Origin: Shinella sp. CPCC 101442
GTDB taxonomy: Bacteria > Pseudomonadota > Alphaproteobacteria > Rhizobiales > Rhizobiaceae
DNA length: 64,000 nt
Direction: 5' to 3'
Assembly (NCBI RefSeq): GCF_024704725.1
Contig: NZ_JALIQS010000014.1
Coordinates: 1 to 64,000, forward strand
Position numbers and translations under genes: made by a program. Below are positions 21,839 through 30,970 of this stretch, in pieces; position 1 is the first letter of the stretch; every line of letters begins with the position of its first letter. The notes under the pieces were generated by a model. That model was not told the origin of the DNA and ran no database searches. It worked only from the letters and a program-made list of their open reading frames with translations.

Positions 21839-22792
21839 ATGCGCAACATTCTTGTTCTCATCGCCAATCGGCTGGCGACCGGCGTGCTCACGCTCTGGAT
21901 CGTATCGGTGATCATTTTTCTCGGCGTATCCGCCTTGCCCGGCGACATCGCGACCGAGGTGCTGGGCCAAGGTGCATCGCCTGAAACGGTCGCCGCCTTC
22001 CGCATCCAGCTTGGCCTCGACCTGCCGCTGCATGAGCGCTATGTCGCCTGGCTTTCCGGCATCCTGCACGGAGATTTCGGCACATCGCTCGCCAACCACC
22101 GACCAATCAGCGATCTCGTCTTCGGCCGCCTGTCGAGCACGCTGGAGCTGGCGCTTCTGGCCGCCGTCATGGCTGTGCCCCTCGCGCTCGCTCTCGGCAT
22201 TCTTGCCGCACTCTACCGCAACGGTGTCTTCGATCGCGTCATAAACATGCTGACGCTGACATCGATCTCCTTTCCCGAATTCTTCGTCGCCTATGTGCTG
22301 ATCCTGTTCCTCTCGGTGAAGACAGGTCTGCTGCCGAGCCTTGCCGGTTCCAGCGACGGCACGGTTCTCGGGCGCATCGAGGGAATGATCCTGCCGGCCT
22401 TGACGCTGACGCTGGTCGTCGTGGCCCACATGATGCGCATGACGCGCGCCGCATTGGTTGGAGTGCTCGCCAGTCCCTATATCGAGATGGCGAAGCTGAA
22501 GGGCGTTTCGCCCCTCGGCATCATCACGCGCCATGCCCTGCCGAATGCGCTTGCCCCGATCATCAACGTCGTGGTGCTGAACCTCGCCTATCTGATTGTC
22601 GGCGTCGTCGTTGTCGAGGTAGTGTTCGTCTATCCGGGTCTCGGCCAGCTGATGGTCGACAGTGTGCAGAAGCGCGACATTCCGGTGGTGCAGGCGTGCA
22701 GCCTGATCTTTGCCGCAACCTACATCCTCCTCAATCTGACGGCCGATATTCTCGCAACGGTGACAAATCCGCGCCTGTTGCATCGCCGATGA
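21839..22792 (+). CDS. Dipeptide-type ABC importer, permease B
   Basis: A 317-aa DppB/OppB-like inner-membrane protein with about six membrane segments. The N-terminal motif MRNILVLIANRLATGVLTLW, the periplasmic GDFGTSL and the cytoplasmic EMAKLKGVSPLGIITRHALP coupling helix are all as expected. It pairs with 22789-23718 to form the pore and receives substrate from 16950-18542. The start ATG follows GGGACCGGTC. Confidence 0.9.
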   Translation: MRNILVLIANRLATGVLTLWIVSVIIFLGVSALPGDIATEVLGQGASPETVAAFRIQLGLDLPLHERYVAWLSGILHGDFGTSLANHRPISDLVFGRLSSTLELALLAAVMAVPLALALGILAALYRNGVFDRVINMLTLTSISFPEFFVAYVLILFLSVKTGLLPSLAGSSDGTVLGRIEGMILPALTLTLVVVAHMMRMTRAALVGVLASPYIEMAKLKGVSPLGIITRHALPNALAPIINVVVLNLAYLIVGVVVVEVVFVYPGLGQLMVDSVQKRDIPVVQACSLIFAATYILLNLTADILATVTNPRLLHRR

Positions 22793-23718
22793 AACGCCGA
22801 GAGACCATGCTTCTTCCCAAGGAACCGTCCATGACTGTACTTGCGCGCGGCAGCGCCGTGTCGTCCGCAACAGGCGGACGGCTTTCCCCCAAGTGGCTGA
22901 AGGCACTTGCTGCAGCCCCGCTCAGCGCAAAGCTGGGCCTCTTCATCGTCATTTTCTATGTCGGGCTCGCCCTTCTGGCACCCTGGATCAGCCCCTATGG
23001 CGAGGCAGAAATCGTCGGGCCGCAATTTTCGGCATGGAGCAGCGAATTTCTGCTCGGCACCGACAATCTCGGCCGCGACATGCTGACCCGGCTGATTTTT
23101 GGCGCACGAAACACCGTCGGGATCGCCTTTGCAGCGACGCTGCTGGCGTTCGCAGTCGGCGGAACGCTCGGCATCTTTTCTGCCGTGGCCGGTGGGTGGC
23201 CGGATCATCTGCTGTCACGCACCGTCGATGTGCTGATGGCGATACCGCAGCTGATCTTTTCCATGTTCCTTCTAACGATCTTCGGCATGTCCATCCCGGT
23301 GTTGATCGTCGTCATCGCGCTGGTCGACTCCACCCGTGTCTTTCGTCTTGCGCGCGCGCTCGCCATGAACGTGACGGTGATGGACTATATCGACGTGGCG
23401 CGGCTGCGCGGCGAAAGCTGGCTCTGGATCATGCGGCGCGAGATCTTGCCGAATATCCTGTCGCCGCTCGTAGCCGAGTTCGGCCTTCGTTTTTGCTTCG
23501 TGTTCCTGATGATCAGCGCGTTGAGTTTCCTTGGCCTCGGCATTCAGCCGCCCACGGCAGACTGGGGCTCTATGGTGCGCGACAACGCTACGCTCATCAC
23601 CTACGGCGACATCAGCCCGCTGCTGCCGGCCGCCGCGATTGCCGTGCTGACGATCGGCATAAACTATGTCGTCGACTGGTTCCTCGACAAATCCAGCGGC
23701 CTGCGTGAAGGACAGTGA
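22789..23718 (+). CDS. Dipeptide-type ABC importer, permease C
   Basis: A 309-aa DppC/OppC-like permease. It has the typical soluble N-terminus, GTDNLGRDMLTRLIFGARNT, and the coupling motif YIDVARLRGESWLWIMRREI. The ATG at 22789 overlaps the TGA of the preceding gene (ATGA), suggesting translational coupling; in-frame ATGs at 22807 and 22831 are alternatives. Confidence 0.9.
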   Translation: MKRRETMLLPKEPSMTVLARGSAVSSATGGRLSPKWLKALAAAPLSAKLGLFIVIFYVGLALLAPWISPYGEAEIVGPQFSAWSSEFLLGTDNLGRDMLTRLIFGARNTVGIAFAATLLAFAVGGTLGIFSAVAGGWPDHLLSRTVDVLMAIPQLIFSMFLLTIFGMSIPVLIVVIALVDSTRVFRLARALAMNVTVMDYIDVARLRGESWLWIMRREILPNILSPLVAEFGLRFCFVFLMISALSFLGLGIQPPTADWGSMVRDNATLITYGDISPLLPAAAIAVLTIGINYVVDWFLDKSSGLREGQ

Positions 23719-23725
23719 GGTTCCA

Positions 23726-25336
23726 ATGACAAAGGCAGGTATTCTCCTAAATGTGAACGGCCTCAGGATCGAAGGCGAAAGCGGCGGACGGTGGCAAGAG
23801 ATCGTCAAGGGCGTCTCACTACGGCTCGATCGCGGCGAGGTGCTCGGCCTGATCGGCGAATCCGGCGCTGGGAAATCGACCATCGGCCTTGCCGCACTCG
23901 GCTATGCGCGCCCAGGTTGCCGCTTTTCCGGCGGTCAAGTGCTGTTCGAGGGGCGCGATCTTCTGCGCATGTCCGAAAGCGAGCTGCGCCGCTTGCGGGG
24001 CATGCGTATCGCCTACGTCGCCCAATCGGCGGCGGCTTTTTTCAATCCGGCACACCGGCTGATCGACCAGTTCATCGAGGTGCTGGCAGTGCACGGGTTC
24101 TCCGACCGCGCGGCCGCAGCGGCGAAGGCGTGCAATTTGTATGCATGCCTCGGCCTTCCAGATCCGGCCCGCTTTGGCCAACGCTACCCTCACCAGGTTT
24201 CCGGCGGGCAATTGCAGCGGGCGATGATTGCAATGGCGATGGCGGGCGACCCGGATCTCATCGTCTTCGATGAACCGACGACGGCACTAGACGTCACGAC
24301 CCAGGTCGGCGTGCTTGCCGCCGTGCGCAGCGCTGTCCGCGGGTCGGAGACCGCCGCGCTGTACATCACGCATGATCTTGCTGTGGTGGCTCAGGTCGCT
24401 GACCGCATCATGGTGCTTCGACAGGGGGAGATGGTGGAGGAAGCCGAGACGCAAACCCTTCTTCGTACACCCGGTCAGGACTACACACGCCGCCTTCTGA
24501 CTGCCGATCCGACCATTCGACGTGAACGCGCCGCTGACGGTCATCTGCTCGAAATCGACAATCTGTCGGCGTCTTATGGTGCGCGTCGCGTGCTTGATGG
24601 CATCTCGATACGGGTGCCGAAGGGGCGCACCATGGCGATCGTCGGGGAATCGGGATCCGGCAAGTCCACGCTGGCGCGTGTCATTACGGGTCTTCTTGCA
24701 CCCGACACCGGCACCCTGCGCTTCGATGGCGCCGTTCTGGGAAGAGGGACCGGCCAGCGCGCCTCCGAGACGTTGCGCCGCATTCAGCTGATCCATCAGA
24801 TGCCGGATACCGCACTCAATCCGCGCCAGAAGGTGTCAGAGATTTTGGGCCGGCCGCTAACGCTCTACAATGGCGTAAAGGGTGAGGCTGCAGCAGAGCA
24901 GGTAGCGCGACTCCTTGAGCAGGTCGAGCTTTCCCCCGCGCTCGGCGACCGGTTTCCAGGCGAATTGTCAGGCGGGCAGAAGCAGCGTGTCTGCATCGCC
25001 CGCGCGATTGCGGCCGATCCCGATCTGATCATCTGCGACGAGGTGACGTCCGGCCTCGATCCGCTTGTGGCAGAAGGCATACTGGATTTGCTTTCCGACA
25101 TGCAGAAGCAGAGCGGCAAGACCTACCTCTTCATCACGCATGACCTGAAGATCGTTGCTGCGATCGCCGACACGGTGGTCGTCATGAAAAACGGCGAAGT
25201 GATCGAACAGGATGGGCGTGATGCGGTGCTGAAAAGTCCGCGCAACGACTACACGAAACGACTCATCGCGTCCGTCCCCCAGATGGACCATGGCTGGCTC
25301 GATACGCTCACTGCGCGCTCGAGCGCCGATAAATGA
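23726..25336 (+). CDS. Dipeptide-type ABC importer, fused double ATPase
   Basis: A 536-aa fusion of DppD-like and DppF-like ATPases. The first P-loop GESGAGKST lies near residue 47 and the second GESGSGKST near 313. Signatures VSGGQLQR and LSGGQKQR, and Walker B motifs LIVFDEP and LIICDEV, are all intact. The two halves would form the ATPase pair beneath the permeases at 21839-23718. The second Walker B has DEV in place of DEP, a minor variation that keeps the catalytic Glu. Seven bases after the permease stop. Confidence 0.92.
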   Translation: MTKAGILLNVNGLRIEGESGGRWQEIVKGVSLRLDRGEVLGLIGESGAGKSTIGLAALGYARPGCRFSGGQVLFEGRDLLRMSESELRRLRGMRIAYVAQSAAAFFNPAHRLIDQFIEVLAVHGFSDRAAAAAKACNLYACLGLPDPARFGQRYPHQVSGGQLQRAMIAMAMAGDPDLIVFDEPTTALDVTTQVGVLAAVRSAVRGSETAALYITHDLAVVAQVADRIMVLRQGEMVEEAETQTLLRTPGQDYTRRLLTADPTIRRERAADGHLLEIDNLSASYGARRVLDGISIRVPKGRTMAIVGESGSGKSTLARVITGLLAPDTGTLRFDGAVLGRGTGQRASETLRRIQLIHQMPDTALNPRQKVSEILGRPLTLYNGVKGEAAAEQVARLLEQVELSPALGDRFPGELSGGQKQRVCIARAIAADPDLIICDEVTSGLDPLVAEGILDLLSDMQKQSGKTYLFITHDLKIVAAIADTVVVMKNGEVIEQDGRDAVLKSPRNDYTKRLIASVPQMDHGWLDTLTARSSADK

Positions 25337-25359
25337 CCCCTTAAAGACCGGAGATAGCA

Positions 25360-26805
25360 ATGACGATCGACGACCATGCCTATGGCGACACCAAGCTGCT
25401 GATCAACGGTGAGTGGCGAGATGCTTTGGAGGGGGCAACCTTGCCTGTTTTCGATCCGGCGACGGGCGAAGCGATCGGCAAGGTGTCGATGGCGACCAAG
25501 GCTGATCTCGAATTGGCCGTCTCTGCGGCCGCTGCGGGTTTCGAGTCATGGCGCGTCGTATCCGCCTATGAGCGGTCCAAGATTATGCGCAGGGTCGCCG
25601 ATATCCTGAGGGAGCGCAAAGAGCGGATTGCCGTTCTGATGACGCGTGAACAGGGCAAGCCGCTGAACGAGTCGCTGGGAGAAATCGGTGCGGCGAGCGA
25701 TCTCATCGAATGGTTCGCTGAAGAGGGACGGCGCACATATGGACAAGTGATCCCCGGCCGCAGCGCCAACGTTTCCCAGACCACCATCAAGCTCCCAGTC
25801 GGGCCCGCTGCTGCCTTCACGCCGTGGAATTTCCCGATTAACCAGATCGTTCGCAAACTATCGGCGGCGCTTGCCGCTGGATGCTCGATCATCGTCAAGG
25901 CGCCGGAGGAGACCCCGGCCGCTCCCGCGGAGCTCATACGTGCCTTCGTCGATGCCGGGGTGCCGGCTGGCGTCATCGGGCTCGTCTTCGGTGTGCCTGC
26001 GGAGATTTCAGAATATCTTATCGCGCACCCGGTTATCCGAAAGATCTCCTTCACGGGGTCCACACCGGTCGGTAAGCAACTGGCATCGCTTGCAGGCCTG
26101 CACATGAAGCGAGCGACAATGGAGCTCGGCGGCCATGCTCCCGCAATTGTGCTCGATGATGCCGATATCGCGAAGGCCGCGCAGGTTCTTTCCTTCTCGA
26201 AGTTCCGCAATGCAGGTCAGGTCTGCGTTTCGCCGACGCGTTTTCTGGTTCAGGAGAAAGTGTTCGACCGGTTCCTCGATGTCTTCGTCGAAGCCGCACG
26301 CGCCATCAAGATCGGCAATGGATTGGAAAAGGACGTCACGATGGGGCCGCTCGCCAACGAACGGCGAATTCCGGTTCTCGAGTCACTCATCAGTGATGCC
26401 GTGGAACGGGGCGGTAGGCTGGTTACTGGCGGGCGTCGGGTCGGCAACAAGGGCAACTTCTTCGAGGCGACAGTGCTGGCGAACGTGCCGACGGAAGCCC
26501 GGGTGATGAACGAAGAGCCCTTCGGGCCGCTCGCGATCATCAATCCGGTCAAGAATCTCGACGCGGCGATTGAAGAAGCCAACCGGCTGCCGTTCGGCTT
26601 GGCCTCCTATGCCTTCACCAAGTCGATCGAAAGTGCGCAGGCGCTTGCTACACGCATCGAAGCCGGGATGACAACGATCAATCACAACGGCCTTGCACTG
26701 CCTGAAGTACCCTTCGGCGGATTGAAGGATTCCGGCTACGGCAACGAAGGTGGTTCTGAGGCAATCGACGCTTATCTCGTGACGAAGTTCGTCTCAGTGA
26801 CCTGA
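25360..26805 (+). CDS. NAD(P)-dependent semialdehyde dehydrogenase
   Basis: A 481-aa aldehyde dehydrogenase of the succinate-semialdehyde dehydrogenase class (GabD-like). Catalytic Cys289 in [12 protein letters not shown], general base Glu255 in MELGGHAP, and Asn in PWNFP near 157. It oxidises an aldehyde to a carboxylate in the cytoplasm. As the last enzyme of the cluster it would feed succinate, or a substituted relative, into the TCA cycle. GGAGATAGCA precedes the ATG, 23 bases after the ATPase gene. Confidence 0.9.
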   Translation: MTIDDHAYGDTKLLINGEWRDALEGATLPVFDPATGEAIGKVSMATKADLELAVSAAAAGFESWRVVSAYERSKIMRRVADILRERKERIAVLMTREQGKPLNESLGEIGAASDLIEWFAEEGRRTYGQVIPGRSANVSQTTIKLPVGPAAAFTPWNFPINQIVRKLSAALAAGCSIIVKAPEETPAAPAELIRAFVDAGVPAGVIGLVFGVPAEISEYLIAHPVIRKISFTGSTPVGKQLASLAGLHMKRATMELGGHAPAIVLDDADIAKAAQVLSFSKFRNAGQVCVSPTRFLVQEKVFDRFLDVFVEAARAIKIGNGLEKDVTMGPLANERRIPVLESLISDAVERGGRLVTGGRRVGNKGNFFEATVLANVPTEARVMNEEPFGPLAIINPVKNLDAAIEEANRLPFGLASYAFTKSIESAQALATRIEAGMTTINHNGLALPEVPFGGLKDSGYGNEGGSEAIDAYLVTKFVSVT

Positions 26806-26826
26806 GTAGTGTGCCGGAGATGCTTA

Positions 26827-27384
26827 ATGACCGGGAATCTCGAAATCCATCATTTGATCCGCACTGCACGGACTGCTCAACGCATGTCGCTGAGAACGCT
26901 CGCTGCAATAACAGGATTGACGCCAAGTTTTCTGAGCCAGTTTGAGCGCGGAAAATGTGGGGCGAATGAGACGACGATTGCTCGCATCTCAAACGGCCTA
27001 GACCTGTCCTACTCCGGTCTAGGCATCGGTCGAAAGCTTCAGAACCGTATCGTCCACAACAAGGAAAACTGCGGTTTTCACCTGGTTGGGCACACTTATT
27101 CCGTATCTATTGACCAGTTCTCCGGCGGCAGGCCCCGAGTGGATATGATCGCCATGCGCTCCGGTGAGAGGACATTGTTGGGTGGTAAGGGCGCTGCCGC
27201 GACCATAAGATACCTAATTGTTACGCACGGTAGAATCACACTTCTCTACGATAACCAATGTCTGACCCTTAGTGTGGGTGATACCTTCGAAAGCTTCAAC
27301 GGTCATCAGATTGAAGTCTCAAGCGGTGATCAACAGGAGGTTCGGCTGATTTGCATCTCCTCGCCCAGCGCATACGCCGGTTAA
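26827..27384 (+). CDS. XRE-cupin transcriptional regulator
   Basis: A 185-aa protein with an N-terminal XRE HTH (about 8-62: IRTARTAQRMSLRTLAAITG then LTPSFLSQFERGKCGANETT) and a C-terminal cupin-like domain (about 110-180, including GRITLLYDNQCLTLSVGDTF). Such regulators sense small metabolites through the cupin. It follows the dehydrogenase gene by about 20 bases in the same direction, so it is probably part of the operon and controls it. The ATG at 26827 follows CCGGAGATGCTTA. Confidence 0.85.
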   Translation: MTGNLEIHHLIRTARTAQRMSLRTLAAITGLTPSFLSQFERGKCGANETTIARISNGLDLSYSGLGIGRKLQNRIVHNKENCGFHLVGHTYSVSIDQFSGGRPRVDMIAMRSGERTLLGGKGAAATIRYLIVTHGRITLLYDNQCLTLSVGDTFESFNGHQIEVSSGDQQEVRLICISSPSAYAG

Positions 27385-27648
27385 TTCTGGCGAGAGGCAA
27401 CAACTGCACCGGCGATCGCAACGGCAACATCCGAGTCAATTTCTATCGTGGAGTTTTCCTTCTTCGAATGACTGCTGGCTCTAAAAAGGTGCTTGCGCCC
27501 GAAAACGGAAATGAATGCTGCGGTTTGTCGATAGGAAACGCGGCTAAGCGGTTCTTATCCTTTCAAAAGATAAAACGTTCTCGACCGAGGCGAGGAATTC
27601 GTAAGTGACTTCGGTCACGAAGTTCTCATGCACGAGGGCGAGGGGTAT

Positions 27649-28359
27649 CTATCGAAGTGTATAGCCTCCGTCACAGAACAGCGTGTTGCCCGTCATGTTG
27701 GTATTGTCGAGGAGGAACAGCGCGGCGTGTGCTTGCTCTTCGACGGTTGCCGGGCGCTGGGCAAGGCATAGAGTGCGCCAGGCGGCATAGGCCGGCTCCC
27801 GAATGTCCTCAGCGCGGTTGCGCCATAGGTCACTGTCGGTGGTTCCAGGGGAGAGGCAGTTGACCCTGATAGGGCTGAGTTCCAGAGCAAGGCCACGTGC
27901 CAAACCTTCCAGTGCGGAGTTGCATGCGGCATAGGCGGGAGCACCGATGGGGCGAATGGAGGCCGCGCCGGCCATAAGGACAATCGATGCGTCTGATCGG
28001 AGATGGGCAAGTGCTGCGTGTACAGCCCAGTATTGCGACCAGAACTTTGCGATGAAAAGCGCTTCGCTCGTTTCCGTATCGCCATCGCGGAAGGCGCCTG
28101 TCTGATACGAGGCTGCCGGTGTAAAGAGCCCGGACAGCGCTGGCGAATCCGCTAGGAAGTCGCTCACCGATGCCCGGTCCGCAATGTCGACACGGCATCC
28201 GGTGGCGGCCGGTCCGAGGGACGCGAGCGTGCTCTCCAATCGGTCGGGCGAACGCCCTCCGATCAGGACATAATCGCCGCGTTCGACGAGTTTGTGGGCG
28301 AGCGCCCGACCGATGCCGGCCGTGCCCCCGATGATGGCGTAGGTTCGTTTGGTGCTCAT
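27649..28359 (-). CDS. SDR-family protein lacking the catalytic lysine
   Basis: A 236-aa Rossmann protein. The cofactor motif GGTAGIG is at 11-17, and the C-terminal PG motif is LSPGTTDSDL. The active-site motif YxxxK reads YAACN: Tyr143 is kept but Asn147 replaces Lys. Members with this change exist, and may be weakly active or regulatory. The gene is divergent from a LysR regulator, a classic regulator-target pair. The substrate is unknown. Confidence 0.85.
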   Translation of the reverse strand: MSTKRTYAIIGGTAGIGRALAHKLVERGDYVLIGGRSPDRLESTLASLGPAATGCRVDIADRASVSDFLADSPALSGLFTPAASYQTGAFRDGDTETSEALFIAKFWSQYWAVHAALAHLRSDASIVLMAGAASIRPIGAPAYAACNSALEGLARGLALELSPIRVNCLSPGTTDSDLWRNRAEDIREPAYAAWRTLCLAQRPATVEEQAHAALFLLDNTNMTGNTLFCDGGYTLR

Positions 28360-28443
28360 ATGACAAAGATATTCGCGATTTTCGAACGGGAAAAGCGAAA
28401 GGAATTCCCTTTATTCATTCCCTATTTTCTCTAATATGTGGTC

Positions 28444-29349
28444 ATGCAGCATTTCACAGGTGATGATGTCGGGGTATTTCTGGCCGTTTGTGAGGCTGGA
28501 AGCTTTGCAACAGCTTCAAGACGGGTTGGCCTTTCGCCGTCGGCCGTGGCTAAGGCGGTAGCGCGCCTTGAAGTCCGGTTGACCGTGAGGCTCTTCAAGC
28601 GCACGACACGGACACTTTCTCTTACCGAAGAGGGTGCGGCCTATCGGGATGTCTGCGCTTCGGCGCGGCAGCAGGTCGAGTGCGTCGAACAAGCCATACG
28701 CAATCTCCCGGACGAGCCCGCCGGTCTCGTCCGTATAAGCCTACCGCCATTGTTCGGTGCTCATGTGATCGCCCCGGCGCTCTATGCTCTGGCTCGGATC
28801 TGGCCGAAGCTCCGCTATCATGTAACCGCCACGACAGCGCCATCCGACCTAGTCGAAGGCAATGTGGATATTGCCGTGCGTATTGGCGAAACTCCGGAGA
28901 CGGCGGGTTTGATGGCCCGGCGTCTGGGGTGGCAGGACGTGGCTCTTTGTGGCTCGGCAGAATATTTCTCACGCAAGGCAAAGCCGCAGACGGTTGAAGA
29001 GCTTGGTCGTCATGACCTCATTGGCACCCCCAGAAACGGCAAAGTATTGCCTTGGCCGTTCCAGATGGCGGATGGTGGAGTCTCCATGTGGACGCCCGAT
29101 ACCCGGCTACTACTCGAAGGCAGCCTGCTGGCTTTGGCAGCAATCCGGGAGGGGTATGGCCTTGGCCTCGTTCCACGCTGGCTCGTGGAGGAGGATATAC
29201 ATTCGGGACGCATCCTGACTGTTCTCGACGAAAATATTGGCGGTCACTTGCCGGTCCACGTCTTGTGGCCGGCTTCGCCCATCATGTTGTCTCGTCTTCG
29301 CCTGACGATCGATGCGATTGTCGCAGCAACACGCCATCGTCTGAGTTAG
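28444..29349 (+). CDS. LysR-family transcriptional regulator
   Basis: A 301-aa LTTR. The HTH lies at about 5-62 (DVGVFLAVCEAGSFATASRR then VGLSPSAVAKAVARLEVRL), followed by a PBP2_CrgA-like effector domain (about 90-295). The ATG at 28444 is used; a GTG two codons earlier is possible. It is divergent from the SDR gene across an AT-rich 80-base gap, so it probably controls that gene. The sequence FKRTTRTLSLTEEG is typical of the CrgA subgroup. Confidence 0.88.
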   Translation: MQHFTGDDVGVFLAVCEAGSFATASRRVGLSPSAVAKAVARLEVRLTVRLFKRTTRTLSLTEEGAAYRDVCASARQQVECVEQAIRNLPDEPAGLVRISLPPLFGAHVIAPALYALARIWPKLRYHVTATTAPSDLVEGNVDIAVRIGETPETAGLMARRLGWQDVALCGSAEYFSRKAKPQTVEELGRHDLIGTPRNGKVLPWPFQMADGGVSMWTPDTRLLLEGSLLALAAIREGYGLGLVPRWLVEEDIHSGRILTVLDENIGGHLPVHVLWPASPIMLSRLRLTIDAIVAATRHRLS

Positions 29350-29476
29350 ACGGCGTCCGGCAACAGTTACCAATTGCGGGCGGTCTAAGCAGCGCTGCCT
29401 GGCAGCTCTCACGACATGTCTTGAGCTGTGCGGCTACATCTGTACTTGGTACGCGCCCGTTGGTTGGCTTCGCGCT

Positions 29477-30970
29477 TCAGTGTGTCCGGCCCCCCTGAAC
29501 CATTCGATCGAGTACGATCGCGCACAGGAGGATTGCAAGGCCGGCGAGCAGCCCTTGGCCTTGTGCGGCATACTGTAGAGCGTGCAGAACGTCCTCGCCA
29601 AGCCCCTTTGCCCCGATGAGGGCCGCGATCACGACCATCGACAAACACATCAGGATGGTCTGGCTGATGCCAGCCATGATCGACGGTCCAGCCGTTGGGA
29701 GATCAACCTTGAAGAGGATGAAGCTGCGGGATGCACCAAAGGCAACGGCAGCTTCGCGCACCGAAGCCGGAACTGAAGCGATGCCGAGTGCCGTTAACCG
29801 GACGACGGGCGGTATGCCGAAGATGACCGTCGCGATGATGCCGGAGGGTTTGCCGATGCCGAAGAGTGCGATAACGGGAATCAGGTAGACGAAGGCCGGC
29901 ATGGTTTGCATGAAATCGAGTAGCGGGCGCACGATTGCAGCGATACGCCGATTGTAGCCGCAAAGAATGCCAAGCGGTATGCCGATAGAAATCGAGATCA
30001 GTGCCGCGGTTCCCAGAAGCGCTACGGTCTGCATGCTCTTTTCCCAATATCCGAGAATTGCCAGATAGCTGATCGCGACGAAGGTTAGAAGGAAGACGCG
30101 AAAACCCGCGAGTTGCCAGGCGATGGCAAGGATGATGGCCATGACGACTGGCCATGGCGTTTCTGTGAGCACCGCCTCCAGCAGGCCAAGCATACCGGTG
30201 ATCGCATAGGTCAGCGTCCCCGCCGCCGGGGCCACGGCCTTGCTGATCGAGCCAATGATGTGATCCAGCCAGGCCGCGCTGGCAGAGTTCCAGGCTGGGT
30301 CGCTCGGGACGGCATCCAGCAGAGTTCGATCGCTGAAATGGAGAAGGATGATGGGAATGAGGGCGGCCAGCAGGACGGGGGCTCCGCCGGCGTGCAACAG
30401 GCTGAAGCCGGCTTTCCTACGATCGCTTTCAAGCCGCCACGTGCGAAAACGCCGTTCGGCAATATGATTGGCTATCGCACCCAGTGACAGCCGGGTGGCG
30501 ACAAGGAGACTGCCGCCGAGCGCCAGGATCAGGGAGGCGCCAGCCTTGGCATGATCGGCAACCTGCCGCGCTTCATCTGCGGCTTTTTCAAGTGCTGCGG
30601 CGGAGCGGGTCAATGACTTGACGATCGTCGATGTCGCGTCCCTGTCGTTTGCCGCCTTGGCTTCGGAAAGGCGCGTTACGGCGAGCTTTTCAAGGCGGTC
30701 TGCTCGTGCACCCTGTTCGGCGCTCGTGCCGCCGGCAAGCGCGAAGGCGATCAGAACGACCGCAAGCAGATCGGCGATGAGGTATGGCCAGAAAGCCGAC
30801 CACAGCCGGCGGCCGCCGAGCCAGATGGGACCGAGCAGGGCTGCGGCGATATTGATGGAGGGCACATAACCCCGCCGTTCCCCAATGCGTTGGAAAGCCT
30901 GTCGATAATATAGGCCGTTCCTGCCGGCAAAATGCATGATCGCTTCGTCGCGTGCAGTGTGATGGGTCAT
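29477..30970 (-). CDS. Betaine-type ABC importer permease with DUF2628-like N-terminus
   Basis: A 497-aa protein. Residues about 10-70 (GLYYRQAFQRIGERRGYVPS then INIAAALLGPIWLGGRRLWS) resemble DUF2628, a small membrane domain, joined to a ProW-like permease in the C-terminal 270 residues (PLLDFMQTMPAFVYLIPVIA, EAAVAFGASRSFILFKVDLP). Between them is a predicted coiled coil (ADRLEKLAVTRLSEAKAAND). This is much longer than ordinary ProW. It is the last gene of the minus-strand operon that begins at 34181 and overlaps the ATPase stop by four bases (ATGA). Confidence 0.88.
   Translation of the reverse strand: MTHHTARDEAIMHFAGRNGLYYRQAFQRIGERRGYVPSINIAAALLGPIWLGGRRLWSAFWPYLIADLLAVVLIAFALAGGTSAEQGARADRLEKLAVTRLSEAKAANDRDATSTIVKSLTRSAAALEKAADEARQVADHAKAGASLILALGGSLLVATRLSLGAIANHIAERRFRTWRLESDRRKAGFSLLHAGGAPVLLAALIPIILLHFSDRTLLDAVPSDPAWNSASAAWLDHIIGSISKAVAPAAGTLTYAITGMLGLLEAVLTETPWPVVMAIILAIAWQLAGFRVFLLTFVAISYLAILGYWEKSMQTVALLGTAALISISIGIPLGILCGYNRRIAAIVRPLLDFMQTMPAFVYLIPVIALFGIGKPSGIIATVIFGIPPVVRLTALGIASVPASVREAAVAFGASRSFILFKVDLPTAGPSIMAGISQTILMCLSMVVIAALIGAKGLGEDVLHALQYAAQGQGLLAGLAILLCAIVLDRMVQGGRTH

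Noticed and set aside
21686-22906. 406-codon minus-strand ORF
   Set aside because: Antisense to hydrolase and permease genes; the sequence is Arg/Gln/His-rich as expected for a shadow.
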